Origin: an uncultured Halomonas sp.
GTDB taxonomy: Bacteria > Pseudomonadota > Gammaproteobacteria > Pseudomonadales > Halomonadaceae
Length of the DNA stretch: 64,000 nt
Direction of reading: 5' to 3'
Assembly: GCF_946887195.1 (NCBI RefSeq)
Contig: NZ_CAMPKE010000004.1
Span: forward strand, 62,001-126,000
Below the pieces are notes generated by a model, which worked only from the letters and a program-made list of their open reading frames with translations, was not told where the DNA came from and made no database searches. Positions 47,092 through 56,331 of this stretch are shown one piece after another (position 1 is the first letter of the stretch; every line of letters begins with the position of its first letter). The position numbers and the translations under genes were made by a program.

Positions 47092-47723
47092 GTGAGCTCT
47101 CACACAGCATCCTACGAGGCGCCACCGGGCTTGGGCTGTTTGCCGCCATCACTGTCGGGGTGGTGGCGGTAACGCACTCACTCACTGCCGAACGCATCGA
47201 AGAGAACCGCCTGGCTAGTCAGCATCGGGCGCTCGGCCAAGTTGTACCCGAAGCCCTGCAAGATGGCGATCCGCTCGATGCCATTACGTTGCCTGCCTCT
47301 GGAGCACTGGGCCAATCCAGCGAATTCATCGCCTGGCGGGTAGAGGCTAACGGCCAGGCCCGGGCGGTTATCCTTCCGGCGATCGCGCACGATGGCTACA
47401 GTGGCGACATCTCGCTGCTGGTGGGAATCGCCGCCAATGGCGAGCTGACCGGCGTGCGTGTATTGTCGCATCGGGAAACGCCAGGGCTGGGCGACAAGAT
47501 CGACGTGCGCAAGAGCGACTGGATCACCCAATTTAGCGGATTGTCACTGGGCAACCCACCCCTCGATCAATGGGCCGTGAAAAAAGATGGCGGCGTATTC
47601 GATGCCTTCACCGGCGCGACCATCACGCCGCGCGCGGTCGTCGGCGCGATCAGGCGCAGCCTGGAATACTTCGCCGCCAATCGGGCCACATTGCTGGGCA
47701 AGCCGCAGGGAGACGAGCCGTGA
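47088..47723 (+). CDS. rsxG: Electron transport complex subunit RsxG/RnfG
   Basis: 211 residues. One N-terminal membrane helix (about 10-32) and a periplasmic FMN-binding domain with the attachment motif [12 protein letters not shown], where Thr is the FMN site. [14 protein letters not shown] matches the family. Overlaps rsxD by ATGA, and its stop codon overlaps the GTG start of rsxE. Confidence 0.96.
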   Translation: MSELSHSILRGATGLGLFAAITVGVVAVTHSLTAERIEENRLASQHRALGQVVPEALQDGDPLDAITLPASGALGQSSEFIAWRVEANGQARAVILPAIAHDGYSGDISLLVGIAANGELTGVRVLSHRETPGLGDKIDVRKSDWITQFSGLSLGNPPLDQWAVKKDGGVFDAFTGATITPRAVVGAIRRSLEYFAANRATLLGKPQGDEP

Positions 47724-48424
47724 GTCAATTCAACGAACTCACTAGAAACGGGTTGTGGGCCAATAACCCGGCATTGGTGCAATTGTTGGGTTTGTGCCCA
47801 TTGCTGGCCGTCACCAGCACGGTGGTCAATGCACTCGGTTTGGGCCTGGCCACGCTATTGGTGATGGTCGGCGCCAACGTCTCGGTCTCGCTGATTCGCC
47901 ATCACGTACCCGCCAGCGTGCGCCTGCCGGCTTTCGTAATGATCATTGCCGCCTTCGTGACCTGCGCCGAGCTATTGATGCGGGCGTATACCTTCCAGCT
48001 TTATCAAATTCTCGGCATCTTCATTCCGCTGATCGTCACCAACTGTGCGATTCTCGGCCGTGTCGATGCCTTCGCCGCCAGGAACCCGGTACTGCCCGCC
48101 GCCACCGATGGGCTGATGATGGGGATGGGCTTCGCGGTCGTACTGGTGGTGCTGGGGGCGATTCGCGAGCTGTTCGGCCAGGGCACGCTGTTCGCCGACA
48201 TGAACTTGCTACTCGGCCCCATCGCCGCCGACTGGCAGATTACGGTATTCGACGATTACAGCTTTCTGTTTCTGGTGCTGCCGCCCGGCGCCTTCTTCGC
48301 CACCGGGCTGCTGATCGCCGCCAAGAACGTCATCGACGAGCGCATGGAGCGCCGCCGCCAGGCAGATCCGGTCGATCAACCGAAGGGAAGCCGGCGAGTC
48401 AGAATCACAGGCACCATTCGCTGA
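47720..48424 (+). CDS. rsxE: Electron transport complex subunit RsxE/RnfE
   Basis: 234 residues from GTG 47720, inside the end of rsxG. Six membrane helices; begins [20 protein letters not shown]. The motif [17 protein letters not shown] mirrors that of RsxA, as expected for paired subunits, and [11 protein letters not shown] supplies the cysteine equivalent. Last subunit of the complex. nth follows after 22 bases. Confidence 0.97.
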   Translation: MSQFNELTRNGLWANNPALVQLLGLCPLLAVTSTVVNALGLGLATLLVMVGANVSVSLIRHHVPASVRLPAFVMIIAAFVTCAELLMRAYTFQLYQILGIFIPLIVTNCAILGRVDAFAARNPVLPAATDGLMMGMGFAVVLVVLGAIRELFGQGTLFADMNLLLGPIAADWQITVFDDYSFLFLVLPPGAFFATGLLIAAKNVIDERMERRRQADPVDQPKGSRRVRITGTIR

Positions 48425-48446
48425 CAGGATAAACAAGGCAAGGGCA

Positions 48447-49085
48447 ATGAACGCCAAAAAACGTTTCGAAATTTTCGCGCGGCTGCGAGAACACAATCCC
48501 GAGCCGACCACCGAGCTCAACTGGACCAGCCCGTTCGAGTTGCTCACCGCGGTGCTGCTCTCGGCCCAGGCCACCGATGTCGGGGTCAACAAGGCCATGG
48601 CTCGGCTGTTTCCGGTCGCCAATACCCCCGAAGCGATCATCGAGCTGGGCATCGATGGTCTCAAGGAGCACATCAAGACCATCGGCCTTTACAACACCAA
48701 GGCGGAAAACCTGATGAAGACCTGCCACCTGCTGCTCGAGCGGCACGGCGGCGAGGTGCCACAAACCCGCGCCGAACTGGAAGCGCTACCCGGCGTGGGC
48801 CGCAAGACCGCCAACGTGATTCTCAATACCGCCTTCGGGCAGGCCACCATGGCGGTGGATACGCATATCTTCCGCGTCTCCAACCGCACCCGCATCGCGC
48901 CGGGCAAGAATGTCGTCGAGGTCGAGAACAAGCTGATGCGTCACGTGCCCAAGGAGTTCCTCAAGGACGCACACCACTGGCTGATCCTGCATGGCCGTTA
49001 TACCTGCGTGGCTCGCAAGCCACGTTGCGGTAGCTGTGTGATCGAGGATTTGTGCGAGTATCCTGACAAGACCGAGCCGTCTTGA
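48447..49085 (+). CDS. nth: Endonuclease III
   Basis: 212 residues (E. coli 211). DNA glycosylase/AP lyase for oxidised pyrimidines. Helix-hairpin-helix LPGVGRKTANVILNTAFG with the catalytic Lys, the catalytic Asp in AVDTHIFRVSNR, and the C-terminal 4Fe-4S motif C-x6-C-x2-C-x5-C in CVARKPRCGSCVIEDLC. The rsx-nth order is conserved in E. coli and Pseudomonas. Confidence 0.97.
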   Translation: MNAKKRFEIFARLREHNPEPTTELNWTSPFELLTAVLLSAQATDVGVNKAMARLFPVANTPEAIIELGIDGLKEHIKTIGLYNTKAENLMKTCHLLLERHGGEVPQTRAELEALPGVGRKTANVILNTAFGQATMAVDTHIFRVSNRTRIAPGKNVVEVENKLMRHVPKEFLKDAHHWLILHGRYTCVARKPRCGSCVIEDLCEYPDKTEPS

Positions 49086-49095
49086 CGGTTCGTGC

Positions 49096-50103
49096 CTAGA
49101 ACCCCAGCACTTCCAGATGGCTTGCCAGTTCATCGAGAATCTCGATGCCCTGCACATCGCTGGGCAATAGCGGCAGGCGTGGGCGCGGCAGGTGCGTCAG
49201 TTCGGAGTCGATACGCGCCAGATACACCGCCTCCTGCTCGCGGCGACGGCGCAGGAAATCGCCATCGGCATCGGCCGGTATCACCCGATTGACCAGGGCA
49301 CCGGCCACCGGAACATCCGCCGCCTCCAGCGCCGCCACGGCGCGTGCCGTCTCGAGTATCGGCAGGCGCTCGGGCGTCATCACGAACAGGAACACGCTCT
49401 CGTCGCGGTTCTCGATCCGCCGCCGCGCACGATGAAAAAGCCGCCGGCGATCGAGCAGCGTCTGAGCGACATCGCGCGTGCGCGAATCCAGCTCATCGAG
49501 GCCATCGCGCTCGGGATCGTCGAACGGCGTGTCGACACCGCGGCCACGCTTGGGCGTCAAATGCTTCAATACCTTGCCGAGTTCCTCGGATTTACGATTG
49601 TGCGCCAACAATCCATCGGTCCAGGCGGCCATGGCTTCGGGCAGCGTCAACAACCGTAGCGTGTGCCCGGTAGGCGCGGTGTCGAAGACGATCAGATCGT
49701 AGCGATCGTCGTCTTCGGTCATCAGCCGGGCCAGGCGCTCGAGCAGCGCCGCCTCCTGGGTGCCCGGCGCTTGGCGCGTCAGGCGCATCTGCCGCTCTAG
49801 CTCGGTCATCATCTCCGGCGCGGCATAACGGCGCATTTGCTGAGTGACACGCTTCAAATGGGCATCGACCTCGGCATCGGGATCGATCTCCATGGCATCC
49901 AGCCCCGGCAGCAACCGACGCGGCGCATCGCCCAGCTCGCGCTCGAAGACATCGCCCAGGCTGTGCGCCGGGTCGGTGGAAACCACCAGCACTCGCCGCC
50001 CACGGCGCGCCGCCAGCACGGCCAATGCAGCCGCCACCGTAGTCTTGCCCACGCCACCTTTACCGCCAACCCAGAGCAGTCGATGTTGCAATAGCTCTTT
50101 CAT
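49096..50103 (-). CDS. ArsA/Get3-family ATPase without cysteines
   Basis: 335 residues from ATG 50103. A single ArsA-type domain: P-loop GGKGGVGKTTVAAAL (about 12-26), STDPAHSLGDVF (signature after strand 2), and DTAPTGHTLRLLTLP (switch II), all typical of ArsA/Get3. The protein has no cysteine at all, so it has neither the arsenite-binding cysteines of ArsA nor the CXXC zinc motif of Get3. No arsenic genes are nearby. It lies downstream of a CstA-like carrier and a small CC-ending protein. A membrane-protein targeting or assembly role is plausible but unproven. Confidence 0.9.
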   Translation of the reverse strand: MKELLQHRLLWVGGKGGVGKTTVAAALAVLAARRGRRVLVVSTDPAHSLGDVFERELGDAPRRLLPGLDAMEIDPDAEVDAHLKRVTQQMRRYAAPEMMTELERQMRLTRQAPGTQEAALLERLARLMTEDDDRYDLIVFDTAPTGHTLRLLTLPEAMAAWTDGLLAHNRKSEELGKVLKHLTPKRGRGVDTPFDDPERDGLDELDSRTRDVAQTLLDRRRLFHRARRRIENRDESVFLFVMTPERLPILETARAVAALEAADVPVAGALVNRVIPADADGDFLRRRREQEAVYLARIDSELTHLPRPRLPLLPSDVQGIEILDELASHLEVLGF

Positions 50104-50148
50104 GCCCGACTCTTTTCCAAGCAATATTGTGCCGTCACTAGGTTCCCC

Positions 50149-50289
50149 AGAGCCTTTTCATGATCGTCATGAACGAAGGTGAGGCAAGGCGAAAACCGAC
50201 GAAGAAGCGGAGTTTACTATTGTAAATGAGCATTCTAAGGAGGGTTTCAACACAGCATCACCGAGTGCAGTAGATCATGGACAGGTTCT
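50149..50289. repeat. 141-bp imperfect palindromic element (MITE-like)
   Basis: Ends AGAGCCTTTTCATGATC (50149-50165) and the inverse of AGAACCTGTCCATGATC (50273-50289) match at 14 of 17 positions. The centre has a short palindrome (TTTAC..GTAAA). The right end runs into the TAA stop of the CC-star gene, as the 143-bp element does at 21326. I recall similar sequences in Halomonas intergenic DNA, but copy number cannot be seen here. It separates the CC-star gene from the ArsA-like gene. Confidence 0.6.
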
Positions 50290-50585
50290 TAACAGCAGCC
50301 GAAATGATCCAAAGGCGACCGCTCCATGCCCATCCGCAAGTGCCAGTCGTGAAATCGCTCCAGCATCAACGGCTGCAATTCCAGCGTGTAATAGGCCGCC
50401 GGATTGGGCATGCCCATCATTTCGGAAAACACCAGCAGCATGAACAAATCGTCCTCGTCGCGCCGCGCGCGGGCGATGGCGCTGCGATAACGTACCGAAT
50501 AGGCCTCCTCGGCGAAATAGCGGGCCTGGCCAAGCCAGGCTCGTATTCTTTCTCGCCGTGAATCGTGGCGGTCGTCATGCGCCAT
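50289..50585 (-). CDS. Small CC-terminal protein (cory-CC-star family, from memory)
   Basis: 98 residues from ATG 50585 (GAGG seven bases upstream). Acidic/basic helical protein: RAWLGQARYFAEEAYSVRYR, DEDDLFMLLVFSEMMGMPNP, AAYYTLELQPLMLERFHDWH, ending DHFGCC then stop. Two terminal cysteines immediately before the stop define a small family I recall from NCBI family names as cory-CC-star, found near ArsA-like ATPases. No signal or membrane helix is evident. It starts 14 bases after the CstA-like stop, so they are co-transcribed. The CC end could bind a metal or be modified. Confidence 0.8.
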   Translation of the reverse strand: MAHDDRHDSRRERIRAWLGQARYFAEEAYSVRYRSAIARARRDEDDLFMLLVFSEMMGMPNPAAYYTLELQPLMLERFHDWHLRMGMERSPLDHFGCC

Positions 50586-50598
50586 CGTCATGCCTCGC

Positions 50599-52272
50599 TC
50601 ATGATGGGTTGGTGACTTCGCCGCGCAAGCGCTTGAGCGTCGAGGCACATTCGAGCGCGACCAGAATCGAAGCGACCAGCACCACGATATCGAGTACCAG
50701 CAGGAAGATATTGCCCTGCTCGTAGAAGCTGCGCAGTTGCGCCAACAGGGCCCATAGCGTCATCACCACGACGAAAATCAGCGGCACCAGCGTGTACAGA
50801 ATGGGGCGTTTGCGGCGGACCAGCATCACGGTGATTACCAGCAGGGTCAGACCGGCCAGCAATTGATTGGTGGTCCCGAACAGCGGCCAGATGATCATCC
50901 CGCCAGAGCCATCGGCCCCGCCGGCACCAAACGCAAGAACCAGACAGGAGCCTACCGCCAGCAGGGTCGCGATGGCCGGGTTCTTCAGCCATTCCTGGTG
51001 ATAGATCTCGCCCCACTCCTGGAAGATATAGCGCTGCAGGCGCAAGCCGGTATCCATGGTGGTGCCGGCGAACAGCGCCGCCATCACCGTCAGTAGCGTC
51101 GCCGCGGTGGTCTCGGGCAAGCCGATACCGTTATTGATGATATAGGCGCCGCCTTCGACGAAGGCGTTGACACCGCCCTGCCCAAAGGCGCTATACATGG
51201 CTTGCCAATCGGCGAAACTGGCGAAACCCGCCGTTGCGGTGAGAATCGCCGCCAACGCCAGCATGCCTTCACCCACGGCGCCGAAGTAACCGACGAAACG
51301 CACGTCGGTTTCCTTGTTCAATTGCTTGGATGACGTGCCCGACGACACCAGGCCATGGAATCCGGAAATCGCGCCACAGGCAATGGTCACGAACAGTAGA
51401 GGGACCATCGATGGCGTACCCGCCGGCACATTGGTATTGAACATGGGAGCCAGTATCGTCGGATTGGAAAACAGCACCGCAACGTACAAAATGATCAAGC
51501 CGATGAACAACTGCAGGCCGTTGATGTAATCGCGCGGCTGCAGCAGCATCCATACCGGCAGCAGCGAAGCGGCCGCCGCATAACCGAATAGAATCAGAAT
51601 CCACAGTGCGTTGCCGGACACCCCCATGACCTCATCGGGCATTTGCAAGGGAATCGACGGCCCGATACCAATCAGCGCATACAGCGCAATCACGCCCACC
51701 ACCGACACCAGCATCAGGCTGGCCTTGCGCCGGTAGATCAACTGACCGATGACCAGGGCGACGGCAATCGCTCCCCACACGGGCACCACGGAACTCGGGA
51801 AATCCATCATCAGACCGGCGATGACCACGGCGAAGACAGCGTTGACCATCAACAGCAGCAGGAAAATGACGATCATGAAGATGCTACGGGCACGCTTGCC
51901 GACCACATCCCCGGTCAGCGCACCAACCGAGCGCGCCTTGTTGCGCACACTGGCCCAGATTGCCCCGGCATCGTGAATGCCAGCGAAGAATACCGTGCCC
52001 AGAATCACCCAAAGAAATGCCGGCAGCCAACCCCAGATGACTGCGATCGCCGGGCCGACGATCGGCGCCGCACCGGCGACCGAGGTGAAGTGGTGACCCC
52101 ATAGCACATAACGATTGGTCGGCACGAAATCGGTGCCATCCTCGAATTCATGGGCGGGGGTACGAAAATCGGGATCGAGGCGAAAGATCTTTTCAGCGAT
52201 GAATTTGGAATAGAACGCATAGCCCAACGCCAGCCCAGCCAAACCCAGCAGCATTACGACGATGGCATTCAT
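50599..52272 (-). CDS. CstA-family carrier (peptide/pyruvate transporter-like)
   Basis: 557 residues from ATG 52272 with AGGAGAGG five bases upstream. About 14-16 membrane helices. CstA-family segments: FVPTNRYVLWGHHFTSVAGAAPIVGPAIA, IFFAGIHDAG-like GTVFFAGIHDAGAIW, and LLFVTIACGAISGFHGLVSSGTSSKQ. Known relatives (CstA, BtsT) import peptides or pyruvate under carbon limitation. It is shorter than E. coli CstA (701 aa). It is followed by the CC-star gene and then the ArsA-like gene. Confidence 0.92.
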   Translation of the reverse strand: MNAIVVMLLGLAGLALGYAFYSKFIAEKIFRLDPDFRTPAHEFEDGTDFVPTNRYVLWGHHFTSVAGAAPIVGPAIAVIWGWLPAFLWVILGTVFFAGIHDAGAIWASVRNKARSVGALTGDVVGKRARSIFMIVIFLLLLMVNAVFAVVIAGLMMDFPSSVVPVWGAIAVALVIGQLIYRRKASLMLVSVVGVIALYALIGIGPSIPLQMPDEVMGVSGNALWILILFGYAAAASLLPVWMLLQPRDYINGLQLFIGLIILYVAVLFSNPTILAPMFNTNVPAGTPSMVPLLFVTIACGAISGFHGLVSSGTSSKQLNKETDVRFVGYFGAVGEGMLALAAILTATAGFASFADWQAMYSAFGQGGVNAFVEGGAYIINNGIGLPETTAATLLTVMAALFAGTTMDTGLRLQRYIFQEWGEIYHQEWLKNPAIATLLAVGSCLVLAFGAGGADGSGGMIIWPLFGTTNQLLAGLTLLVITVMLVRRKRPILYTLVPLIFVVVMTLWALLAQLRSFYEQGNIFLLVLDIVVLVASILVALECASTLKRLRGEVTNPS

Positions 52273-52468
52273 GAAGGCCTCTCCTTGCAGTCGCTTCTTA
52301 TCGTTACTCTGTGTCATTCTCCCCTGTATGTTATTGTTCTTTTTGAAGGTTCTAATCGACCCCGTTTCAAGATAGCCAAAGGTGAAGAATCGCGACAGGT
52401 TCGTCGGCTAATCAATTGTGTTGAGAGGCCATTATCGATACGAGCGCGTATCAGGTTGGAAACGACGA

Positions 52469-53251
52469 ATGACCGTTCACCTGCTGAAATATCTGGCATT
52501 GCCGCCACTGATCAACGTGCTGCTGATCGTGGCCGGCCTGCTGCTGCTCAAGCGCTGGCGCTGGTTGGGTAGCAGCCTGGTGGCCCTGGGGCTGATTGCA
52601 TTACTGGCATTATCCACGCCGCTGGCCAGCTATTGGCTACGTGTCGGCCTCGAGACCTATTCACCGCCTACGGCGGCGGAGCTGTCGCGTGCCGAGGCGA
52701 TCGTGATCCTGGGAGGCGGGCGGGATTATGTTGCGCCGGAATTCGGCTGGGGCGATGCGCCCAATAACGCGACCTGGCGCCGGCTGGCTTACGGTGCCTG
52801 GCTCGCTGATCGCAGCGATTTGCCGATTCTGGTGACCGGCGGCCGAATGCATGGCGAGATGCTTGCCGAAGCGACCTTGATGGCGAAGGCGCTGCGCCAG
52901 GTATTCGGACTCGAGGCGCACTGGATCGAAACCCGCAGCCGCACCACCGCCGAGAACGCACGCTACAGCGCGCCGCTACTGAAGGCCGATGGCATACGAA
53001 GCGTACTGCTGGTATCCCAAGCCTGGCATTTGCCCCGCGCGGTACCCGAATTCACGCGTATGGGTCTCGAGGTCATCCCCGCGCCGACCGACTTCGCCAG
53101 CCCACCACCGGCGAGCCTGCTTGCCTGGATACCGCAGGCTTATCACCTTCGCCACAGCGCACAAGCGTTACATGAATGGCTGGGGCGTGCGTTCTATGCA
53201 CTGCGCGCCTGGCTTGTCACGGATGAAACCGTCAACCCCGCCGATAGATGA
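52469..53251 (+). CDS. YdcF/SanA/ElyC-like DUF218 membrane protein
   Basis: 260 residues from ATG 52469. Two N-terminal membrane helices (about 10-30, 38-58) and a DUF218 domain: AIVILGGGRDYVAPEFG, ILVTGGRMHGE, and the signature ETRSRTTAENARYSAPLL. ElyC relatives influence lipid-II or envelope polysaccharide metabolism. Its 3' end overlaps the convergent repeat-protein gene by 20 bases. GGAAACGA is a modest ribosome-binding site. Confidence 0.88.
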   Translation: MTVHLLKYLALPPLINVLLIVAGLLLLKRWRWLGSSLVALGLIALLALSTPLASYWLRVGLETYSPPTAAELSRAEAIVILGGGRDYVAPEFGWGDAPNNATWRRLAYGAWLADRSDLPILVTGGRMHGEMLAEATLMAKALRQVFGLEAHWIETRSRTTAENARYSAPLLKADGIRSVLLVSQAWHLPRAVPEFTRMGLEVIPAPTDFASPPPASLLAWIPQAYHLRHSAQALHEWLGRAFYALRAWLVTDETVNPADR

Positions 53252-53729
53252 TCTTGTAACGCCCGGCAGCGCAACTGCCGACGATTTCGCCAGCATTATG
53301 GCGCTCTCCGTCCAGGGCGACACGGCTTTCGGCCTCCACGGTGGGGAGTACATCCACGCTGAAACGAGGCACGCCATTGGCGCGAATCTTGCGCTCGATC
53401 TCGTCCCGTAGCTTGGTGCAGGACGAAGGTATCGGCCCCGAATCAGGCTGAGTCTTGCTCGTCTCATCCGGCTGCTGTGCTTGTATCGGCTCCGAATCAG
53501 GCTGAGTCTTGCTCGTCTCATCCGGCTGCTGCGCTTGGATTCGCTCGGCTTGCTGTGGATCGCTTTCGGTTGATGGCTCGGATGCCGGCGACGCCATGGG
53601 CTCCACCGTTGTCGCAGCCTTCAATATCCTCAGCACTCGCTCGTCAATATTCGAAGCCGATTGTGTGTTCTCCGCCATGGCAGGCGATGCCATCACGGCC
53701 AGCGACAATATCCCCATGATTCGTTTCAT
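53232..53729 (-). CDS. Secreted protein with an 18-residue tandem repeat
   Basis: 165 residues from ATG 53729 with AGGAG eight bases upstream. Signal peptide MKRIMGILSLAVMASPAMA. A polar Pro/Gln/Ser-rich middle holds two copies of an 18-residue unit (IQAQQPDETSKTQPDSEP), from a 54-bp DNA repeat. A C-terminal domain of about 60 residues has two Cys (SSCTKL, GSCAAGRYKIIY) that could form a disulfide. No family was recognised. It overlaps ydcF tail-to-tail by 20 bases. Confidence 0.75.
   Translation of the reverse strand: MKRIMGILSLAVMASPAMAENTQSASNIDERVLRILKAATTVEPMASPASEPSTESDPQQAERIQAQQPDETSKTQPDSEPIQAQQPDETSKTQPDSGPIPSSCTKLRDEIERKIRANGVPRFSVDVLPTVEAESRVALDGERHNAGEIVGSCAAGRYKIIYRRG
53430..53537. 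repeat. 54-bp tandem repeat, two copies
   Basis: Units 53430-53483 and 53484-53537 differ at two positions and keep the reading frame (18 codons). Near identity implies a recent duplication, and the copy number may vary between strains. Confidence 0.9.
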
Positions 53730-53792
53730 GATACGCACTCCTATTGCAGCATGGCTCGAACGCTACGGGCAGATCAGCAGACTTCAACGCGC

Positions 53793-54464
53793 TCATCCCG
53801 GCAGCTTGAATTCGCCGCCCTTTTCCATCGCACGCTGATATGCCGGCCGCTCACGCATGCGCGCCAGGCAAGCCTTGACGTGAGGTCGATCGCCAAAACC
53901 GCCACGCGCTTCCAGCGCCAGTAGCGGGAAACTCATTTGAATATCGGCGGCGGTGAACCGCTCACCGGCGAACCAGGCAGACGCGGCAAGCTCGCTCTCC
54001 CAGAAGTCGAGATGCTGGCGAATCTGCGGATCGAGGAATTTCGTTCTCACCCCCTCGCCGAGCATGCGGCCGATCGGACGAATCAGCGCCGGCACCGGCG
54101 GTTTGCCGAGCCGCGAGAATATCAATTTCATGACCAGCGGCGGCATCGCCGAGCCTTCGGCATAGTGCAACCAGTAGCGATAACGGCGGTATTCGGTGCT
54201 ACCGTGCGGTGGAATCAGCCGCTGCTGCGTATCGTAGGCATCGATCAGATAATCGATGATCGCGCCGGATTCCGCCACGGTGATTTCGCCATCGGTGATT
54301 ACCGGCGACTTGCCCAGTGGATGTATCTTCTTGAGTTCAGCCGGCGCCAACATGGTCTTTGGATCGCGACGATATTCGATAACTTCGTAGTCGATGCCGA
54401 GCTCTTCGAGCAGCCATAACACACGCTGCGAGCGAGAGTTCTCCAGATGATGCACCTTGATCAT
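53793..54464 (-). CDS. Glutathione S-transferase family protein
   Basis: 223 residues from ATG 54464 with GGGAGAG five bases upstream. Thioredoxin-like N-terminal domain: IKVHHLENSRSQRVLWLLEEL, HPLGKSPVITDGEITVAESGAII (glutathione-binding ES motif). Helical C-terminal domain with the N-capping box in AGERFTAADIQMSFPL. It resembles the Gst subgroup with an active Ser. The substrate is unknown. The frame open up to 54584 is not part of the gene. Confidence 0.93.
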   Translation of the reverse strand: MIKVHHLENSRSQRVLWLLEELGIDYEVIEYRRDPKTMLAPAELKKIHPLGKSPVITDGEITVAESGAIIDYLIDAYDTQQRLIPPHGSTEYRRYRYWLHYAEGSAMPPLVMKLIFSRLGKPPVPALIRPIGRMLGEGVRTKFLDPQIRQHLDFWESELAASAWFAGERFTAADIQMSFPLLALEARGGFGDRPHVKACLARMRERPAYQRAMEKGGEFKLPG

Positions 54465-54573
54465 GAAGCTCTCCCTTTTACGGATACACGCTGCAAATAC
54501 TTGATCGTTCTCATGAATCTGGCCAAACGAGCGTAGCAGGTTTCCCATCGATCGTCCGCCTGCCGCCAGGATG

Positions 54574-54599
54574 AAAAACGGCACCCCGAAGGGTGCCGT
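54574..54599 (-). terminator. Terminator of hlyU/argG
   Basis: ACGGCACCC, loop CGAA, GGGTGCCGT, followed on the minus strand by five T (the A run at 54574-54578). It lies 30 bases past the stop of the HlyU-like gene. Confidence 0.9.
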
Positions 54600-54628
54600 G
54601 TGAAGCCATGCCGTTTCGATACGAGGGC

Positions 54629-54916
54629 TCAGCGCGCGAACATCTCGTCGCCGATATCGTCGATGAACTGCTGGGCTTTCTTTATCGTCAACTCGACGCA
54701 GTCCTCGCGATTGCTGATCACGTCCGAGCGCTCGAAGCGATGTTCGAGCGTTTCGCCGCCCTCGATCGGCTTACGAATCCAGCCGCTGACCCGGTACTGG
54801 CCGCCCGCATCCTGCGGGTCCGGCGTGATCAGAAATCCCCGGTAATCCGTCGCGGGCATCTCTTCGTCGTTGACGTTGCCGGCCCGGAACAGGCCATCGA
54901 TCAGTTTCTTGAGCAT
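54629..54916 (-). CDS. HlyU-family protein
   Basis: 95 residues. TDYRGFLITPDPQDAGGQYRVSGWIRKP matches the small HlyU-type fold (PF10115), and the RSDVISNREDCVELTIKKAQQFID helix follows. In Vibrio, HlyU (a different ArsR-type protein shares the name) regulates haemolysin; this short family has no proven role. It starts ten bases after argG in the same direction, so it is probably co-transcribed with argG. Confidence 0.78.
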   Translation of the reverse strand: MLKKLIDGLFRAGNVNDEEMPATDYRGFLITPDPQDAGGQYRVSGWIRKPIEGGETLEHRFERSDVISNREDCVELTIKKAQQFIDDIGDEMFAR

Positions 54917-54926
54917 GAGACCTCCT

Positions 54927-56147
54927 TTAGCTCGCGCTACGACCCTTGCCCGCGGCTATCCGCAACCGCAACGCATTGAGCTTGATGAAACCTTCGGCAT
55001 CCTTCTGATTGTAGGCGCCGGCATCGTCCTCGAACGTCGCGATGGATTCATCGAACAGCGATTGTTCGGATTTACGCCCGACCACGCTGGCACTGCCTTT
55101 ATAGAGCTTCATGCGCACCACGCCATTGACGAACGTCTGCGTCTCGTCGATGGCGGCCTGCAACATCTTGCGCTCGGGACTCCACCAGTAGCCGTTGTAG
55201 ATCACTTCGGCATACTTGGGCATCAACTCATCTTTCAAATGCGCCGCTTCGCGGTCGAGGGTGATCGACTCGATGGCACGATGAGCGCGCAGCATGATGG
55301 TGCCGCCCGGCGTTTCGTAGCAACCCCGCGATTTCATGCCCACGTAGCGGTTCTCGACGATATCGAGACGACCGATGCCGTTATCGCCACCCAGCTTATT
55401 GAGCTTGCTCAGCACCTCGTGCGGCTTGAGCGGCTCATCATCGATGGCGACGATATCGCCCTTCTCGAAGGTCAGTTCGATATAGGTGGGTTGATCCGGG
55501 GCGGCTTCGGGCGAAACGCTCCAGCGCCACATGTCCTCTTCGGCCTCGGCCCACGGATCCTCGAGAATGCCGCCCTCGTAGGAGATATGCAGCAGGTTGG
55601 CGTCCATCGAGTATGGCGATTTCTTCTTGCTCTTGGAGAAATCGACCGGAATCTCGTGCTGCTCGCAGTAATTCATCAGCTTTTCGCGCGAGGTCAGATC
55701 CCACTCGCGCCACGGCGCGATGACCTTGACGCCGGGCTTGAGCGCATAGGCGCCAAGCTCGAAGCGCACCTGATCGTTGCCCTTGCCGGTGGCGCCATGA
55801 GAAATCGCATCGGCGCCGGTCCGGTTGGCGATCTCGATCAGGCGCTTGGCGATCAGCGGGCGCGCAATGGAGGTGCCCAGCAGGTACTCGCCTTCGTAAA
55901 TGGTGTTGGCGCGGAACATCGGGTACACGTAATCGCGCACGAACTCCTCGCGCAGATCCTCGATGTAGATCTCCTTGACCCCCAACGCCTCGGCCTTGGC
56001 CCGGGCCGGCTCGACCTCTTCGCCCTGCCCGATGTCAGCCGTGAAGGTCACGACCTCGCAGTGGTAGGTCTGTTGCAACCACTTGACGATCACGGAGGTG
56101 TCCAGGCCACCTGAATAGGCGAGGACGACCTTTTTCACATCGGACAT
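54927..56147 (-). CDS. argG: Argininosuccinate synthase
   Basis: 406 residues from ATG 56147 with AAGGAGC six to seven bases upstream; the in-frame TTG at 56162 is less likely. ATP-dependent joining of citrulline and aspartate. P-loop [16 protein letters not shown], then [15 protein letters not shown] and [11 protein letters not shown]. It works with ArgF (57.7 kb) in arginine synthesis. No clear ARG box was seen. Confidence 0.97.
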   Translation of the reverse strand: MSDVKKVVLAYSGGLDTSVIVKWLQQTYHCEVVTFTADIGQGEEVEPARAKAEALGVKEIYIEDLREEFVRDYVYPMFRANTIYEGEYLLGTSIARPLIAKRLIEIANRTGADAISHGATGKGNDQVRFELGAYALKPGVKVIAPWREWDLTSREKLMNYCEQHEIPVDFSKSKKKSPYSMDANLLHISYEGGILEDPWAEAEEDMWRWSVSPEAAPDQPTYIELTFEKGDIVAIDDEPLKPHEVLSKLNKLGGDNGIGRLDIVENRYVGMKSRGCYETPGGTIMLRAHRAIESITLDREAAHLKDELMPKYAEVIYNGYWWSPERKMLQAAIDETQTFVNGVVRMKLYKGSASVVGRKSEQSLFDESIATFEDDAGAYNQKDAEGFIKLNALRLRIAAGKGRSAS

Positions 56148-56331
56148 GCAAAGCTCCTTCAATGGGTAGAATCAGCACCGACAATGTTCAATCCGCCGAT
56201 TATAGCGCCCGCTGCTGGTGGCGAACACCGCTAGCCAGGACGGCCTTACGGCAAGCTGCTAAACTCTCGGCCTGTGACGCGGGGCGACCGCAGCGAATCC
56301 ACAGCTATTACGACATGGGATGGAGAGGTGC

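Noticed and set aside
49096..50103. Arsenite efflux pump ATPase
   Set aside because: The protein has no cysteines and there are no arsB, arsC, arsD or arsR genes nearby.
54870..56114. 414-codon open frame on the plus strand opposite argG
   Set aside because: It is a shadow of argG: the product is low-complexity, has no recognisable domain, and argG has complete motifs and a good start. Similar long antisense frames lie opposite the esterase, NCS1, metG, CANSDH and M24 genes.
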